Assembly: GCF_003097615.1 (NCBI RefSeq)
Contig: NZ_QCZG01000010.1
Location: 1 to 64,000 of the forward strand
Reading direction: 5' to 3'
Source of the DNA: Pueribacillus theae
GTDB taxonomy: Bacteria; Bacillota; Bacilli; Bacillales; UBA6769
DNA: 64,000 nt
This document shows positions 1 to 11,849 of this stretch, piece after piece. The stretch's first letter is position 1. Every line of letters begins with the position of its first letter. Under the pieces are notes generated by a model. It was given only the letters and a program-made list of their open reading frames with translations, was not told where the DNA came from and made no database searches. The position numbers and the translations under genes were made by a program.

Positions 1-27
1 TTTGATACATCGCTGAAAGCTTTCCGG

Positions 28-50
28 AACCATACGCCTAGCGTATGGTT
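28..50 (+). terminator. Perfect hairpin with T-rich tail at window edge
   Basis: A perfect 10-bp stem (AACCATACGC and its complement) with a 3-nt loop is followed on the plus strand by TTTTCTTTT. It would stop plus-strand transcription, yet the only gene seen here is clpX on the minus strand, which has its own terminator. Its role is unclear; it could belong to the next gene to the left. Confidence 0.35.
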
Positions 51-60
51 TTCTTTTCAC

Positions 61-100
61 AAAAAAGGCAGAAAAACCAACTGGGTTCAGCTGGTTTTTC
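61..100 (-). terminator. clpX intrinsic terminator
   Basis: On the minus strand a 13-bp stem with one G.T pair (GAAAAACCAGCTG with CAGTTGGTTTTTC) is followed by a T-rich run. It lies 11 bases after the clpX stop codon. Confidence 0.85.
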
Positions 101-111
101 TCCAAATGCTT

Positions 112-1392
112 CTATGCACTTTCTTTTGGTGTTTCTTTTTTTGAACTTTCTTGAACGACCGTTCCATCTTCCAACAACAATTTTGGCGGCTGGTTTTCGG
201 TAATCGTTTCTTTCGTTATAATACATTTTTTTATGTCCTCGCGTGACGGCAAGTCATACATCACATCGAGCATCACCATTTCAATAATGGAACGAAGGCC
301 CCTTGCTCCTGTTTTTCGTTCGATCGCTTGTTTTGCAATTTCGACGAGTGCCTCATCTTCAAATTCGAGCTCGACATCATCAAATTCGAGCAGCTTTCGA
401 TACTGTTTTACAAGGGCATTTTTAGGCTTAGTTAAAATATCAACGAGTGCTTCTTCATCCAATTGTTCAAGTGTCGCAAGAATAGGCAACCGGCCGATGA
501 ATTCTGGAATCAATCCGAATCGAAGCAAATCTTCCGGCAATACCTTTGACAAATATTCATTGTCTTTTAGTTCTTCCTTGCTTGAGTCAGCGCCGAAGCC
601 GATTACTTTTTTACCGAGGCGGTTTTTTACAATCTGTTCGATTCCGTCAAATGCTCCGCCAACGATAAACAAAATATTCGTCGTATCGATCTGGATAAAT
701 TCCTGATGCGGATGTTTTCTGCCGCCTTGTGGTGGGACACTTGCTGTTGTACCTTCTAATATTTTTAAAAGCGCCTGCTGCACACCTTCACCGGAAACAT
801 CGCGGGTAATCGATGGGTTTTCCGATTTGCGTGCAACCTTATCGATTTCATCAATATAAATGATGCCTTTTTCGGCTTTCTCAACGTCGTAATCTGCTGC
901 TTGGATTAGTTTCAATAAAATGTTCTCAACATCTTCTCCGACATAGCCAGCTTCAGTAAGCGATGTTGCATCTGCAATCGCGAACGGGACATTCAAAATT
1001 CGGGCCAATGTTTGCGCAAGCAATGTTTTTCCGCTTCCAGTTGGGCCAAGCAAAACAATATTACTTTTTGCAAGTTCCACATCATCGTTTTTTTGAGTTG
1101 TGTTGATCCGTTTATAATGGTTATATACGGCAACTGAAAGGGATTTTTTAGCCCTGTCCTGCCCAATGACATAATCGTTTAGGACCTCGCGGATTTCATG
1201 AGGCTTTGGTATTTCTTTAATCTCAACTTCTTCTTCACTGCCCAATTCTTCTTCCACAATTTCCGTGCACAATTCGATACATTCATCACAAATATATACT
1301 CCAGGCCCTGCAACTAACTTGCGGACTTGGTCTTGTGTTTTTCCACAAAAAGAACATTTTAATTGTCCTTTTTCATCGTTAAATTTAAACAT
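112..1392 (-). CDS. clpX: ATP-dependent Clp protease ATP-binding subunit ClpX
   Basis: ClpX is the AAA+ unfoldase that recognises substrates, unfolds them and feeds them to ClpP in the cytoplasm. The N-terminal zinc-binding domain has four cysteines at about 13, 16, 35 and 38. Walker A GPTGSGKT is at about 116-123, the pore loop GYVGEDVE at about 150, Walker B YIDEID near 180 and the ClpP-docking IGF loop near 267. An upstream GTG would add three residues, but it overlaps the AAGGGGTGA ribosome binding site, so the ATG giving [10 protein letters not shown] is chosen; this is also the family's usual start. Length of about 426 residues is normal. tig lies upstream as in B. subtilis, but a dispersed repeat separates the two genes. 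Confidence 0.98.
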   Translation of the reverse strand: MFKFNDEKGQLKCSFCGKTQDQVRKLVAGPGVYICDECIELCTEIVEEELGSEEEVEIKEIPKPHEIREVLNDYVIGQDRAKKSLSVAVYNHYKRINTTQKNDDVELAKSNIVLLGPTGSGKTLLAQTLARILNVPFAIADATSLTEAGYVGEDVENILLKLIQAADYDVEKAEKGIIYIDEIDKVARKSENPSITRDVSGEGVQQALLKILEGTTASVPPQGGRKHPHQEFIQIDTTNILFIVGGAFDGIEQIVKNRLGKKVIGFGADSSKEELKDNEYLSKVLPEDLLRFGLIPEFIGRLPILATLEQLDEEALVDILTKPKNALVKQYRKLLEFDDVELEFEDEALVEIAKQAIERKTGARGLRSIIEMVMLDVMYDLPSREDIKKCIITKETITENQPPKLLLEDGTVVQESSKKETPKESA

Positions 1393-1470
1393 AACGTTCA
1401 CCCCTTACTCTTATCATGATGAATAAGCTTGATAAATTATGCTAACTTCCTGAAAATTTATTTTAAGTGT

Positions 1471-1747
1471 GTGTTCAAAAAGGAGGACAACGAGAGAGTA
1501 TTTCAACTAAAGGCAGGCCACGTCCTTGTGGCCAACGTTGAAATGTCGCCATCCTGGCTCCGTCGAGGAAGCGTAGCTCTGAACACCGCAGCGTATGTTT
1601 GTAGGATACGTGAGGAGCGGAAGAGCAAGCTGACAAAGAGATTCGCCGCCTATTAATGAAGTTCGACTAAAGGCATCACGTCCTGTGATAACGTCGAACT
1701 GACTTACCTCCTGTAAGCCTCCGGACTTTTTGAACATCCTCTTTAAG
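1471..1747 (+). repeat. Dispersed repeat family 1, copy A (full length, two hairpin modules)
   Basis: The element starts with GTGTTCAAAAAGGAGGACAA and ends with the near-inverted CTTTTTGAACATCCTCTTTAAG, giving TGTTCAAAAAG terminal inverted repeats. Inside are two nested hairpins of the same design, at 1501-1543 and 1661-1699. Both keep the linker TAAAGGCA, the loop GTCCT and the 3' linker AAC, while their stems differ in a compensatory way. Open reading frames across it are not credible genes, because the same sequence recurs at 7808-7963 and 48744-49043 in other contexts. The remaining clpX-tig spacer (1748-1937) holds nothing I recognise. Confidence 0.9.
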
Positions 1748-1937
1748 AACAGTATGCCTGATTTTTTCCATCGTCCTGCATAATTTTGAATCATTCGAGC
1801 ATCATTTAAGAACAATTGTTTTTGAAATCGCTCATTATGTATTGCATTGTATCACAGTTTTTATTCGAATTAAAACAAAAGCACTTGCTCCAAACAGTTA
1901 TTACTATTTGCCTTATATGTATCGTTTATGTAGTGTA

Positions 1938-1970
1938 GCAAACAAGGCACGTTTTGCGTGCCTTGTTTGC
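1938..1970 (-). terminator. Hairpin just after tig
   Basis: A perfect 14-bp stem (GCAAACAAGGCACG and its complement) with a 5-nt loop lies 6 bases past the tig stop codon. The minus strand lacks a good T run after it, so it may act as a 3' stabiliser as well as, or instead of, a terminator. Confidence 0.65.
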
Positions 1971-1976
1971 TTTATA

Positions 1977-3329
1977 TTATTCTTCTGTCTGTTCTTTTTG
2001 CTCTTCAGTGGCTTCTTCTTCAGTTCCTTCAGCTTTAGGAACTTCTTTGCTGTTTTCAACAAGAAAATCTACTGTTTTTCGAATGATCACATCACGCTTT
2101 ACAGCTTCATTCCCACCTTGCATATTGAGCATTCCCTTAATTTGCTCCACTTCCATATTGTACGTTTCAGCCATTTTATTTATTTCTGCTTCTACTTCTT
2201 CATCAGTGGCTTCAATGTTTTCAGCTTCACTGATAGCTTCAAGCGTTAAATTCGTGCGCACGCGGAACTCGGCATCTTCTTTCATTTGATCACGAAGTGC
2301 ATTTTCATCTTGGCCGGAAAATTGGTAATACATATCAAGGGTCATCCCTTGCATTTGGAGACGCTGCCCGAAATCTTGCACCATGCGGTCAAGCTCTGTT
2401 TCAATCATGACTTCCGGCAGGTCAATTTCCGCGTTGTTTGTTGCTTGTTCAACAACCGCATCCTCTTTCGCATGTTTCGCCTGATGCTTTTTATCTTCTT
2501 CAAGTTGGTTTCTGAGTTTTTCTTTTAAAGCATCAAGAGTTTCAACTTCTTCGTCAACATCTTTTGCAAATTCATCGTCTAATTCAGGCAATTCTTTGCG
2601 TTTGATTTCGTGGATTTTCACTTTAAATACAGCGTCTTTTCCAGCGAGTTCTTCCGCATGATATTCTTCAGGAAACGTAACATTGACATCTTTTTCCGTA
2701 CCGGCTTTTTCACCAATCAATTGTTCTTCAAAACCAGGGATGAAGGAACCAGAACCTAGTTCAAGCGAATAATTTTCAGACTTTCCGCCTTCAAAAGGCT
2801 CGCCGTCAACATAACCGTCAAAATCAATTACGACTGTATCTCCTTCTTGGGCTTCCCCATCTTCTACGATAACAAGCTCAGCTTGATTTTCCTGTAGGCG
2901 AGTAAGCTCTTTCTGGACATCTTCATCGGTAACCGTTGTATCTTGTTCCTCAACCTCTAACCCTTTATAGTCGCCAAGTTTTACTTCCGGCTTAACAGTG
3001 ACAGTCGCTTTAAAAATAAGCGATTGGCCCTTCTCCATTTGTTCGATATCCACTTCAGGTCGATCGACCGGTTCGATTCCTGTTTCATCTACAGCTTCAG
3101 TATATGCTTCCGGTAAGATAATATCCAACGCATCTTGATATAGAGCTTCCACTCCAAAGCGCTGTTCAAAAATTTTGCGTGGCACTTTTCCTTTTCGGAA
3201 ACCAGGAACATTTATTTGTTTCACTACTTTTTTAAAAGCTTGGTCAAGTGCATCATTAAATCTATCAGACGTCACTTCTACAGTGAGAATTCCTTGATTT
3301 CCTTGTTCTTTTTCCCATTTAGCAGTCAT
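1977..3329 (-). CDS. tig: Trigger factor, ribosome-bound peptidyl-prolyl isomerase chaperone
   Basis: Trigger factor binds near the ribosome exit tunnel and helps nascent chains fold. The ribosome-binding signature [11 protein letters not shown] is at about residues 40-50. A central FKBP-type isomerase domain follows (about 150-250, including [20 protein letters not shown]), then a long helical C-terminal chaperone domain. The protein is 450 residues, a little longer than the usual 425-430, because of a glutamate-rich tail after about residue 425. The ATG is preceded by GGAGGT. The position between clpX and ysoA matches B. subtilis. Confidence 0.97.
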   Translation of the reverse strand: MTAKWEKEQGNQGILTVEVTSDRFNDALDQAFKKVVKQINVPGFRKGKVPRKIFEQRFGVEALYQDALDIILPEAYTEAVDETGIEPVDRPEVDIEQMEKGQSLIFKATVTVKPEVKLGDYKGLEVEEQDTTVTDEDVQKELTRLQENQAELVIVEDGEAQEGDTVVIDFDGYVDGEPFEGGKSENYSLELGSGSFIPGFEEQLIGEKAGTEKDVNVTFPEEYHAEELAGKDAVFKVKIHEIKRKELPELDDEFAKDVDEEVETLDALKEKLRNQLEEDKKHQAKHAKEDAVVEQATNNAEIDLPEVMIETELDRMVQDFGQRLQMQGMTLDMYYQFSGQDENALRDQMKEDAEFRVRTNLTLEAISEAENIEATDEEVEAEINKMAETYNMEVEQIKGMLNMQGGNEAVKRDVIIRKTVDFLVENSKEVPKAEGTEEEATEEQKEQTEE

Positions 3330-3446
3330 ATTTCTTTACCTCCAACATATCTACATTATTCCACTTATTCAGTTCGAACTCTCATTTCTACAACCATTTT
3401 ATTATAGCATAGATGGACATGTTTTCAATGATATCGACGGTTTCGG

Positions 3447-4472
3447 TCAATCGTTTCTTTTTAATTGTTTTTCCATTTCAAAAATTTTATCGACGCACTT
3501 CATAAATTGTTCATTTTCCACTTTATACTTTTTAGAAACTTCAGCTGGTTCAACTGCAAATCCATTCAATCGGCAACTCACAAAATGAACAGCGGCTGCC
3601 CATAAATTCTCGTTTAACGGATTCGGCTTGAAGGGATAAAGCGAAAATAAATACTGTGACCAAATTTGCAAGCTTATGTCGTATAATGAAGGATTGTCAT
3701 TTTCGATTTTTTCGCCTAGTAGCTTTATGACATGTTGCGAAAAAGGAGCTTCATATGTATTTTTTATGTTCGATGGATTGACAGTCATTTCCTTTGAAAA
3801 TTTATGTATCTTCATTTTTTCATTTATGTTCTGCTCAGCAAGCTTTTGCAAGATGATACTTTTTAAAATAGGATCTTTCTCTTCATCCTTTAAATAGTTT
3901 TTTAAAAGGTTGAGCGACTGTTTATCCGGCTTACGGCTAAGTTTGTTTATTGCAAATAATTGCCTTTCTATTTGATCTCCGTGCAACGCTTCATTTAATT
4001 CCTTAAGTTCGGAATCCGCTAGCGATTGTACCGCAATTTCTTTGTTATTCGCCTCTACCATCTTTCTGCTGAATTCCAATAGTTGGTAAAAATATTCAGC
4101 TGCATTTGGAGGTAGCTTTTCTTCCTGGATAACAACTTCCAGCGTATTCACAATGGTTTCATATTTTTCAAGCTGAATCAGTATCGAAGCATACACTTGG
4201 AGAACTTCAAAGTATTCACCAATTCCTTCTTTTAACATTTGTTCACATAAATAAGCAGCTTCTTCAAGCAGTCCTAACTCGACAAGGCTGATTGCTTTTC
4301 CAAAATTAGCTTGAAAGTGTTTTGGTTCAAGATCGAGCAATTGTTCAAAATATTGAAGAGAATTCTCAAATTGTTTCTGTTGTAATGCTTCCATTCCTTT
4401 TTCGGCAAGTTTATCACTTAAATTAGGAAAAGGAATGATTTTACCTTCTTCATTATTTTTGTCCTTGCTCAT
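3447..4472 (-). CDS. ysoA: TPR-repeat protein, YsoA-like
   Basis: A cytoplasmic protein of 341 residues with tetratricopeptide-like helical repeats in the first 120 residues (for example ENSLQYFEQLLDLEPKHFQA). The rest is a conserved but uncharacterised helical region. It sits between tig and the leu genes, the place of ysoA in B. subtilis. No catalytic motif is visible and there is no signal peptide or membrane segment, so a protein-protein interaction role is the most that can be said. The symbol rests on position and general character. Confidence 0.8.
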   Translation of the reverse strand: MSKDKNNEEGKIIPFPNLSDKLAEKGMEALQQKQFENSLQYFEQLLDLEPKHFQANFGKAISLVELGLLEEAAYLCEQMLKEGIGEYFEVLQVYASILIQLEKYETIVNTLEVVIQEEKLPPNAAEYFYQLLEFSRKMVEANNKEIAVQSLADSELKELNEALHGDQIERQLFAINKLSRKPDKQSLNLLKNYLKDEEKDPILKSIILQKLAEQNINEKMKIHKFSKEMTVNPSNIKNTYEAPFSQHVIKLLGEKIENDNPSLYDISLQIWSQYLFSLYPFKPNPLNENLWAAAVHFVSCRLNGFAVEPAEVSKKYKVENEQFMKCVDKIFEMEKQLKRND

Positions 4473-4559
4473 ATTATCGCCTACTCTATCGTTTACTAAA
4501 GCAGCTCTTCTATCTCTATATTTTTTACAGTGTATCAGGTGACTTAATGAAATACAAGA

Positions 4560-4603
4560 AAAATTAATATAGCCTTAGCTGTAAATGATTACAACTAAGG
4601 CTT
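4560..4603 (-). terminator. ilv-leu operon terminator
   Basis: Downstream of leuD the minus strand forms a stem AGCCTTAGTTGTA / TACAGCTAAGGCT (13 positions, one mismatch) followed by ATATTAATTTTT. It is placed to end the ilvB-leuD transcript before ysoA. Confidence 0.75.
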
Positions 4604-4638
4604 GGGGAAGCCGCCATCATATCATTTCAAATGGCTTC

Positions 4639-5223
4639 TTATCTACTGTTTTCAAATGCCCGGATTTCGTCTTCATGCCGAAGAGTGACGGCAATCTCAT
4701 CCCATCCGTTTAGCAGCATTTCTCTCCAGTACGGATCGATGTCAAAGGATGCTTGAAAACCCGATGAATCATAAACCATTTGCTGTTCCAAATCAGCAGT
4801 TACTTCGTAATCTGCATCTGATGCTTTTTTTGCCATCAGTTCTTTGACTTTTTCATCGTCCAAACGGATAGGCAGAATGCCATTTTTCATGCAGTTGTTA
4901 TAAAAAATATCCGCAAAGCTTGGTGCGATAATCACTCTGAATCCGTAGTCAAGAAGCGCCCAAGGTGCGTGTTCTCTTGACGAACCGCATCCAAAATTAT
5001 CGCCGGTTACCAAAATTTCAGCGCCTTGGTTTTCAGGCTGGTTTAATTCAAAGTTTTCATTTAGCTTACCTGGTGCTTTATAGCGCCAATCATAAAATAA
5101 GAATTCCCCGAAGCCGCTACGCTCAATTCTTTTTAAAAACTGTTTCGGAATAATTTGATCGGTGTCTACGTTTACCCGATCGAGCGAAGCCACTTTTCCT
5201 TTAAACACTTTAATTGGTTTCAT
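4639..5223 (-). CDS. leuD: 3-isopropylmalate dehydratase small subunit
   Basis: LeuD is the swivel-domain subunit that pairs with LeuC to isomerise 2-isopropylmalate to 3-isopropylmalate in leucine synthesis. The conserved sequence VTGDNFGCGSSREHAPWAL in the middle of the protein is diagnostic. The ATG giving MKPIKVFKGK is chosen because a GTG nine bases upstream lies inside the AAAGGAGGTG ribosome binding site; this gives 194 residues. leuC ends 15 bases upstream, so the two are co-translated from one operon transcript. Confidence 0.97.
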   Translation of the reverse strand: MKPIKVFKGKVASLDRVNVDTDQIIPKQFLKRIERSGFGEFLFYDWRYKAPGKLNENFELNQPENQGAEILVTGDNFGCGSSREHAPWALLDYGFRVIIAPSFADIFYNNCMKNGILPIRLDDEKVKELMAKKASDADYEVTADLEQQMVYDSSGFQASFDIDPYWREMLLNGWDEIAVTLRHEDEIRAFENSR

Positions 5224-5237
5224 TTCGTGCACCTCCT

Positions 5238-6653
5238 TTAGGAAACGGCTTCTTTTTCTAATGAACGGACGTCTGTGAATTTTCCTGTCACTGCCGCTGC
5301 AGCCGCCATTGCAGGGCTGACGAGATGCGTACGTGCACCTTTTCCTTGACGCCCTTCAAAGTTACGGTTTGAAGTAGAAGCGCAACGTTCTCCTTCCGGA
5401 ATGATGTCCGGATTCATTCCAAGGCATGCACTGCAGCCTGAATCACGCCATTCAAAGCCCGCATCAATAAATATTTTGTCAAGGCCTTCTTCTTCTGCCT
5501 TTTCTTTCACTCGCTGTGAACCTGGTACGACAACGGCGGTCACGGTGTTTGCGACTTTCCTGCCTTTAACCACTTCCGCCGCAGATCGCAAATCGCTGAT
5601 TCTTGAATTCGTACAAGAACCGATGAACACGTGTTGGATTTCAATTTCACTGATCGGTGTACCCGGCTCAAGACCCATATATTCAAGTGCGCTTTCTGTC
5701 GCTCTTTGATCCGTTTCTGAAGTGAAATCACTTGGGAAAGGAATTTTTTCATCAATCGAAATTCCCATCGAAGGATTTGTTCCCCATGTTACTTGAGGCT
5801 TAATTTGGCTTGCGTCAATTTTAATCGTCTTGTCGTAAACCGCACCTTCATCAGTCGCAATCTTTTTCCATTCTTCTACGGCTTTATCAAAGTCCTCACC
5901 TTTTGGTGCATATTTCCTGCCTTTGATATATTCAAATGTCACTTCATCAGGGCTGATTAAACCAGCTTTTGCCCCGCCTTCAATTGACATATTACAGATT
6001 GTCATCCGCTCTTCCATTGACATGTTCCGGATTGTATCGCCTGTATATTCAATGACATAGCCAGTACCGAATCCGATGCCGTTTTCTTTTATAATGTGTA
6101 AAATAACGTCTTTCGCCGTTACATAAGGATCAAGCTTCCCGTTGATTTCAACGTTTAATGTTTTTGCCTTTGCTTGCCATAATGTTTGTGTCGCAAGCAC
6201 ATGTTCGACTTCACTCGTTCCGATTCCGAATGCAAGCGTGCCGAAAGCTCCGTGTGTTGATGTATGGCTGTCACCGCATACGATTGTTTTCCCAGGCTGG
6301 GTTAAGCCGAGTTCAGGTCCTATAACATGGACAATTCCTTGTTCAGGACTCTCCAGGTCGAACAATGGAATATTGAACTCCTTACAGTTTTTTTCCAGTG
6401 TTTCGATTTGTTTTTTTGCAATTAAGTCCTGCAAGTTAAATCGGTCAACAGTCGGAACGTTATGGTCCATCGTTGCAAACGTCAAATCAGGACGTCTTAC
6501 TTTTCGGTTGTTTATGCGCAGCCCTTCAAAGGCCTGGGGGGATGTTACTTCATGGACAAGATGCAAATCGATATAAAGCAAAGCTGGTTTGCCTTTCTCT
6601 TCGATAACAACATGGTTATCCCATAGTTTTTCATATATTGTTCTAGGCGCCAA
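5238..6653 (-). CDS. leuC: 3-isopropylmalate dehydratase large subunit
   Basis: LeuC carries the [4Fe-4S] cluster of isopropylmalate isomerase. Cluster ligands are visible in IGSCTNSR (about 345) and in the later [12 protein letters not shown] (about 405); [12 protein letters not shown] near 135 is the substrate-loop signature. I choose a TTG start at 6653, preceded by GAGAGGAGG at 7 bases, which gives [12 protein letters not shown] in line with other LeuC N-termini. The longer ORF upstream has no ribosome binding site. leuB lies 29 bases upstream. Confidence 0.96.
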   Translation of the reverse strand: MAPRTIYEKLWDNHVVIEEKGKPALLYIDLHLVHEVTSPQAFEGLRINNRKVRRPDLTFATMDHNVPTVDRFNLQDLIAKKQIETLEKNCKEFNIPLFDLESPEQGIVHVIGPELGLTQPGKTIVCGDSHTSTHGAFGTLAFGIGTSEVEHVLATQTLWQAKAKTLNVEINGKLDPYVTAKDVILHIIKENGIGFGTGYVIEYTGDTIRNMSMEERMTICNMSIEGGAKAGLISPDEVTFEYIKGRKYAPKGEDFDKAVEEWKKIATDEGAVYDKTIKIDASQIKPQVTWGTNPSMGISIDEKIPFPSDFTSETDQRATESALEYMGLEPGTPISEIEIQHVFIGSCTNSRISDLRSAAEVVKGRKVANTVTAVVVPGSQRVKEKAEEEGLDKIFIDAGFEWRDSGCSACLGMNPDIIPEGERCASTSNRNFEGRQGKGARTHLVSPAMAAAAAVTGKFTDVRSLEKEAVS

Positions 6654-6682
6654 AATTGTTCCTCCTCTCGTTTGACACAAAA

Positions 6683-7756
6683 CTATTCAGTTAATGCCGC
6701 CTTTACCTTTTCTGTCATCTCGGTTGTAGAAATAACAGGTGAATGTGAATCAGCAATATCTTGCGTACGGTATCCTTCATTCAGCACGTTTTGAACAGCC
6801 GATTCAATGGCGCTTGCTTCTTCACTTAGATTAAATGAATATTTCAGCATCATTGCTGATGAAAGGATCATAGCCAAAGGGTTTGCTTTACCTTGGCCGG
6901 CAATATCCGGCGCCGAACCGTGTACAGGTTCATAAAGGCCCGGACCATCTGCGCTGAGGCTTGCCGATGGCAGCATACCGAGCGAACCTGTCATCATTGA
7001 CGCTTCATCGCTCAAAATATCGCCGAATAAATTTTCTGTCACAATGACATCAAACTGTTTAGGATTTCTGATTAACTGCATCGCAGCATCATCAACAAGC
7101 CTATGATCATATTCGACATCAGGGAATTTGGGGGCAATCTCCTCAACAACTTCCCTCCACATCCGGCTTGATTCAAGTACATTCGCTTTATCTACAGATG
7201 TTAATTTCTTTCTACGGACTTGCGCCAATTCAAACCCTTTTTGAACAATTCTTTCAATTTCTTTTCTCGTATAATGGAGTGTATCGACAACGGCATCTTT
7301 ATTTTCGCCTATCCGTTCACTCGGCCTGCCGAAATAAAGCCCGCCGGTAAGCTCGCGTACGATCATTAGATCGACACCATTTACAACTTCAAATTTTAAT
7401 GTTGAAGCCTCCGCAAGGCTTTCAAATACTGTGACGGGGCGTAGGTTGGCGAATAAATCAAGTGATTTGCGAAGCGTTAACAGGCCTTTTTCTGGACGAA
7501 GTTCGCTTGGATTTCCATCCCACTTCGGTCCTCCAACAGCTCCTAATAAAATCGCATCACTTTCCCGACAAATGGTTAGCGTTTCATCGGGTAAGGGTGT
7601 GCCGTATTCATCAATGGCACACCCTCCGATTAACCCTTTTTTAAATTCGAATTCGTGTCCGAACTTTTCACTTACCACTTTCAAAACGCTTATAGCACTT
7701 TCGGCAACCTCTGCTCCAATTCCGTCACCAGGCAGAACAGCAATTTGTTTTTTCAT
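6683..7756 (-). CDS. leuB: 3-isopropylmalate dehydrogenase
   Basis: LeuB oxidises and decarboxylates 3-isopropylmalate with NAD+ to give 2-ketoisocaproate, the third step of leucine synthesis. N-terminal [32 protein letters not shown] (split here: LRPEKGLL then [13 protein letters not shown]), and the metal/substrate region [10 protein letters not shown] are all present in a protein of 357 residues. It has a good GCAGGAGG ribosome binding site. In B. subtilis the preceding gene is leuA; here the preceding 216 bp hold only a dispersed repeat. Confidence 0.97.
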   Translation of the reverse strand: MKKQIAVLPGDGIGAEVAESAISVLKVVSEKFGHEFEFKKGLIGGCAIDEYGTPLPDETLTICRESDAILLGAVGGPKWDGNPSELRPEKGLLTLRKSLDLFANLRPVTVFESLAEASTLKFEVVNGVDLMIVRELTGGLYFGRPSERIGENKDAVVDTLHYTRKEIERIVQKGFELAQVRRKKLTSVDKANVLESSRMWREVVEEIAPKFPDVEYDHRLVDDAAMQLIRNPKQFDVIVTENLFGDILSDEASMMTGSLGMLPSASLSADGPGLYEPVHGSAPDIAGQGKANPLAMILSSAMMLKYSFNLSEEASAIESAVQNVLNEGYRTQDIADSHSPVISTTEMTEKVKAALTE

Positions 7757-7807
7757 ATCGGATCGTCCTCCTGCTTCAATGTTAGACTACTGGCGACATT
7801 CTATTAT

Positions 7808-7963
7808 TTAAGAGGTTGTTCAAAAAGTCCGGGAACGATAGGTTGCGAATCTCTTCGTCAGCTTGCTCTTCCGCTCCTCACGTATCCTACAAACATACGC
7901 TGCGGTGCTCAAAGCTGCGCTTCCTCGATCTTCTTGCCTCTCGTTGTCCTCCTTTTTGAACAC
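7808..7963 (-). repeat. Dispersed repeat family 1, copy B, occupying the leuA position
   Basis: This inverted, internally shortened copy (about 156 bp) has both family ends: TTGTTCAAAAAGTCCGGGAA on the left and CTCCTTTTTGAACACTCACTTT on the right (the last written as two parts: CTCCTTTTTGAACA, CTCACTTT). It lacks the two covarying hairpin modules of copy A. It fills nearly the whole ilvC-leuB gap, and I found no recognisable leuA remnant on either side. Confidence 0.9.
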
Positions 7964-7972
7964 TCACTTTAA

Positions 7973-9538
<1,566 letters not shown>

Positions 9539-9542
<4 letters not shown>

Positions 9543-11257
9543 GGTCTCACCCCAATCATTTCATGCGATCCTTTTCCAGTCGGAACCATTGGGTATACAT
9601 TTTCGTCTGGTGTAACGCGGCAATCGATAAGAAGCGGGCGGTCAAGATCGATTACATTTTTTAATACGCTTTCGGCTTCACTAAGCGATTCCACTCTCAC
9701 ACCTTGAATGCCATACGCTTCAGCAAGTTTTACAAAGTCGGGTTGATGCGGCATTAATGATTCAGAATAGCGCTCTTCATAGAAGAGTTCCTGCCATTGG
9801 CGGACCATGCCAAGTGAATAGTTGTTTACAATCACGATTTTAATTGGTAAATTAAGTTCTTCAATCAAGCAAAGTTCTTGGTTTGTCATTTGGAATCCGG
9901 CATCACCAACAATGGAGACGCACGTACGATTGGGTTCAGCCATTTGCGCTCCGATTGCAGCCGGCAGGCCAAATCCCATTGTTCCAAGCCCGCCGGATGT
10001 TACGAGGCGATTCGGCTGTTTAAACTTGTAATATTGAGCAGCCCACATTTGGTGCTGGCCAACATCGGTTGTTACAACTGCTTCTCCATCTGTCAACTCA
10101 TGAATCATTTCGATTAATTTTTGCGGCTTTAACTCATTGCCTTCTTGTTTATACCAAAACGGGAATTCTTTTTTATAGTTCTTTAAATGGCTATTCCATT
10201 CTGTAAAAGATAAGCCTTTTTCCGTTTCGTTAAGAAGTGCAACTATGGCCTCTTTTGCATCCCCGACAATTGGGATTTGCGTATCAACGATCTTACCAAT
10301 TTCAGCCGGGTCAATATCAATATGGGCTACTTTTGCATTCGGTGCAAAAACTGCAGGGTTGCCTGTGAGCCTGTCGTCAAAGCGCGCCCCGATATTAATT
10401 AGCAAATCACTCTCATAAATTGCCATGTTCGCTGCATACAGCCCGTGCATCCCAGCCATGCCAATAAACTGTTGATGATTTCCCGATATTGCGCCTAAAC
10501 CAAGCAAAGTTGATACAACTGGGATGTTCGTCATTTCAACGAATTGTGTTAATTCATGATGCGCTTTTGAGAAAATAACGCCGGCACCTGTAAGGATAAC
10601 TGGCTTTTTAGCACGTTTAATTGCTTCGCTTAATTTTTTGATTTGCAGTAGATTTGGTGTTGTTGTCGGCTGATAGCCAGGCAAGTTAACAGAATCAGGG
10701 TAACTAAATTCACCGTCGGAAGTTGCTATGTCTTTAGGAATATCAATAAGTACTGGACCCGGCCTTCCTGTTGACGCGATGTGAAATGCTTCCTTAATAA
10801 TTCTTGGTATGTCTTTCACATCTCTCACTTGGTAATTATGTTTTGTAATCGGCATTGTAACACTCATAACATCCGTTTCTTGAAAGGCATCAGACCCAAT
10901 AACATTTGTTCCTACCTGTCCTGTTAAAACAACGAGAGGCAAGGAATCAAGCATTGCATCGGCAATTCCTGTCACAAGGTTAGTCGCTCCAGGCCCGGAA
11001 GTCGCCAATACGACGCCCGGTTTCCCTGAAACTCTGGCATATCCTTCAGCCGCATGAATCGCCCCTTGTTCATGTCTTGTAAGGACGTGCTTAATCGACT
11101 GTCCATAAAGGGCATCATAGATAGGGAGAGCAGCTCCACCCGGATAACCAAAAATCATTTCAACATTTTCTCTCTTTAATGATTCTATGAGAATTGACGC
11201 GCCCGACAATTTGTTTCTTGCTTCTTTTTCATTTTCAAGCTTTACATTCGCAGCCAT
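9539..11257 (-). CDS. ilvB: Acetolactate synthase large (catalytic) subunit
   Basis: IlvB is the thiamine-diphosphate enzyme that condenses pyruvate with pyruvate or 2-oxobutyrate. The catalytic glutamate lies in [17 protein letters not shown] (about residue 63), and the ThDP/Mg motif [12 protein letters not shown] followed by NN is at about 455-485. It has 572 residues with pyrimidine-binding, central FAD/DHAP and PP domains in order. It is the first gene of the operon and sits behind a T-box leader, so leucyl-tRNA charging is the expected control. Confidence 0.98.
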
Positions 11258-11321
11258 AACAATCTCCTCCCTATATAAGAATTAGTAAATTGGGCTTGCT
11301 TTTGGCTTTCATTCCATAAAT

Positions 11322-11654
11322 ACAAAAAAACCTTTCCATCCCGAATAGACTCCATAGAAGTCTAAAGGGATGAAAAGGTTTCTTTTCATGGTACCACCCT
11401 TTTTCACGGTGTCCTTTCGAACAGCCGTCTCACGGACGATCGTATTTCTTCTCAGTTCCGTCCTTTTGATAACGAGTGTGGTTCACTCGGATCATCCTAA
11501 TGATGGGTTTTTCCCACTTTCAGAAAATCACTCAAAGGCGAAGTCGGCGCGGGGGATAACACCGGTTTTCAGCGACCCGGCTCTCTGGAGTTATCGACTC
11601 CCCGTCCTTTTACCTTCTCATCGTTTTAACAATCTATTCGGTATTACTATTATA
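11322..11654 (-). promoter_or_regulatory. T-box leader of the ilv-leu operon with promoter and terminator
   Basis: Reading the minus strand, a TATAAT -10 box at 11649-11654 is followed by a stem I region with AGAGAGCCGGG, then the T-box AGGGTGGTACCATG at 11387-11400. A terminator follows at 11323-11380: AACCTTTTCATCCC pairs with GGGATGGAAAGGTT and is followed by TTTTTTT. The UGGU of the T-box would pair with an ACCA acceptor end, which fits tRNA-Leu. I could not fix the specifier codon with certainty; leucine is inferred from the downstream genes. Confidence 0.92.
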
Positions 11655-11780
11655 TTATTTCTTTATAATAAAATTCTAATTGATCTTAAATAAGTTCCTC
11701 AACCACTTCAATGATCTTCATCAAGTTATGTTTAAGGACTATCATACGACGATTTCCTTCAATGGTCAACCGTTTTTCGC

Positions 11781-11841
11781 AAAAAAAATAGAAACAGTTA
11801 AAAAGATATGTTTATACTTGTACAAACATAGGAATCGTTTC
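11781..11841 (-). terminator. Terminator of the tRNA cluster
   Basis: Downstream of tRNA-Arg, nested arms GAAAC...GTTTC and ATGTTT...AAACAT form a hairpin followed by TATTTTTTTT on the minus strand. Confidence 0.7.
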
Positions 11842-11849
11842 TTTTTTGA

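Noticed and set aside
1429-1815. Open frames on both strands between clpX and tig
   Set aside because: They lie in the family 1 repeat and its flank; the same peptides recur at 48744-48953 and neither frame resembles a protein family.
11370-11693. ORF of 107 codons opposite the ilvB leader
   Set aside because: It is antisense to the T-box leader and terminator, whose structure explains the sequence.
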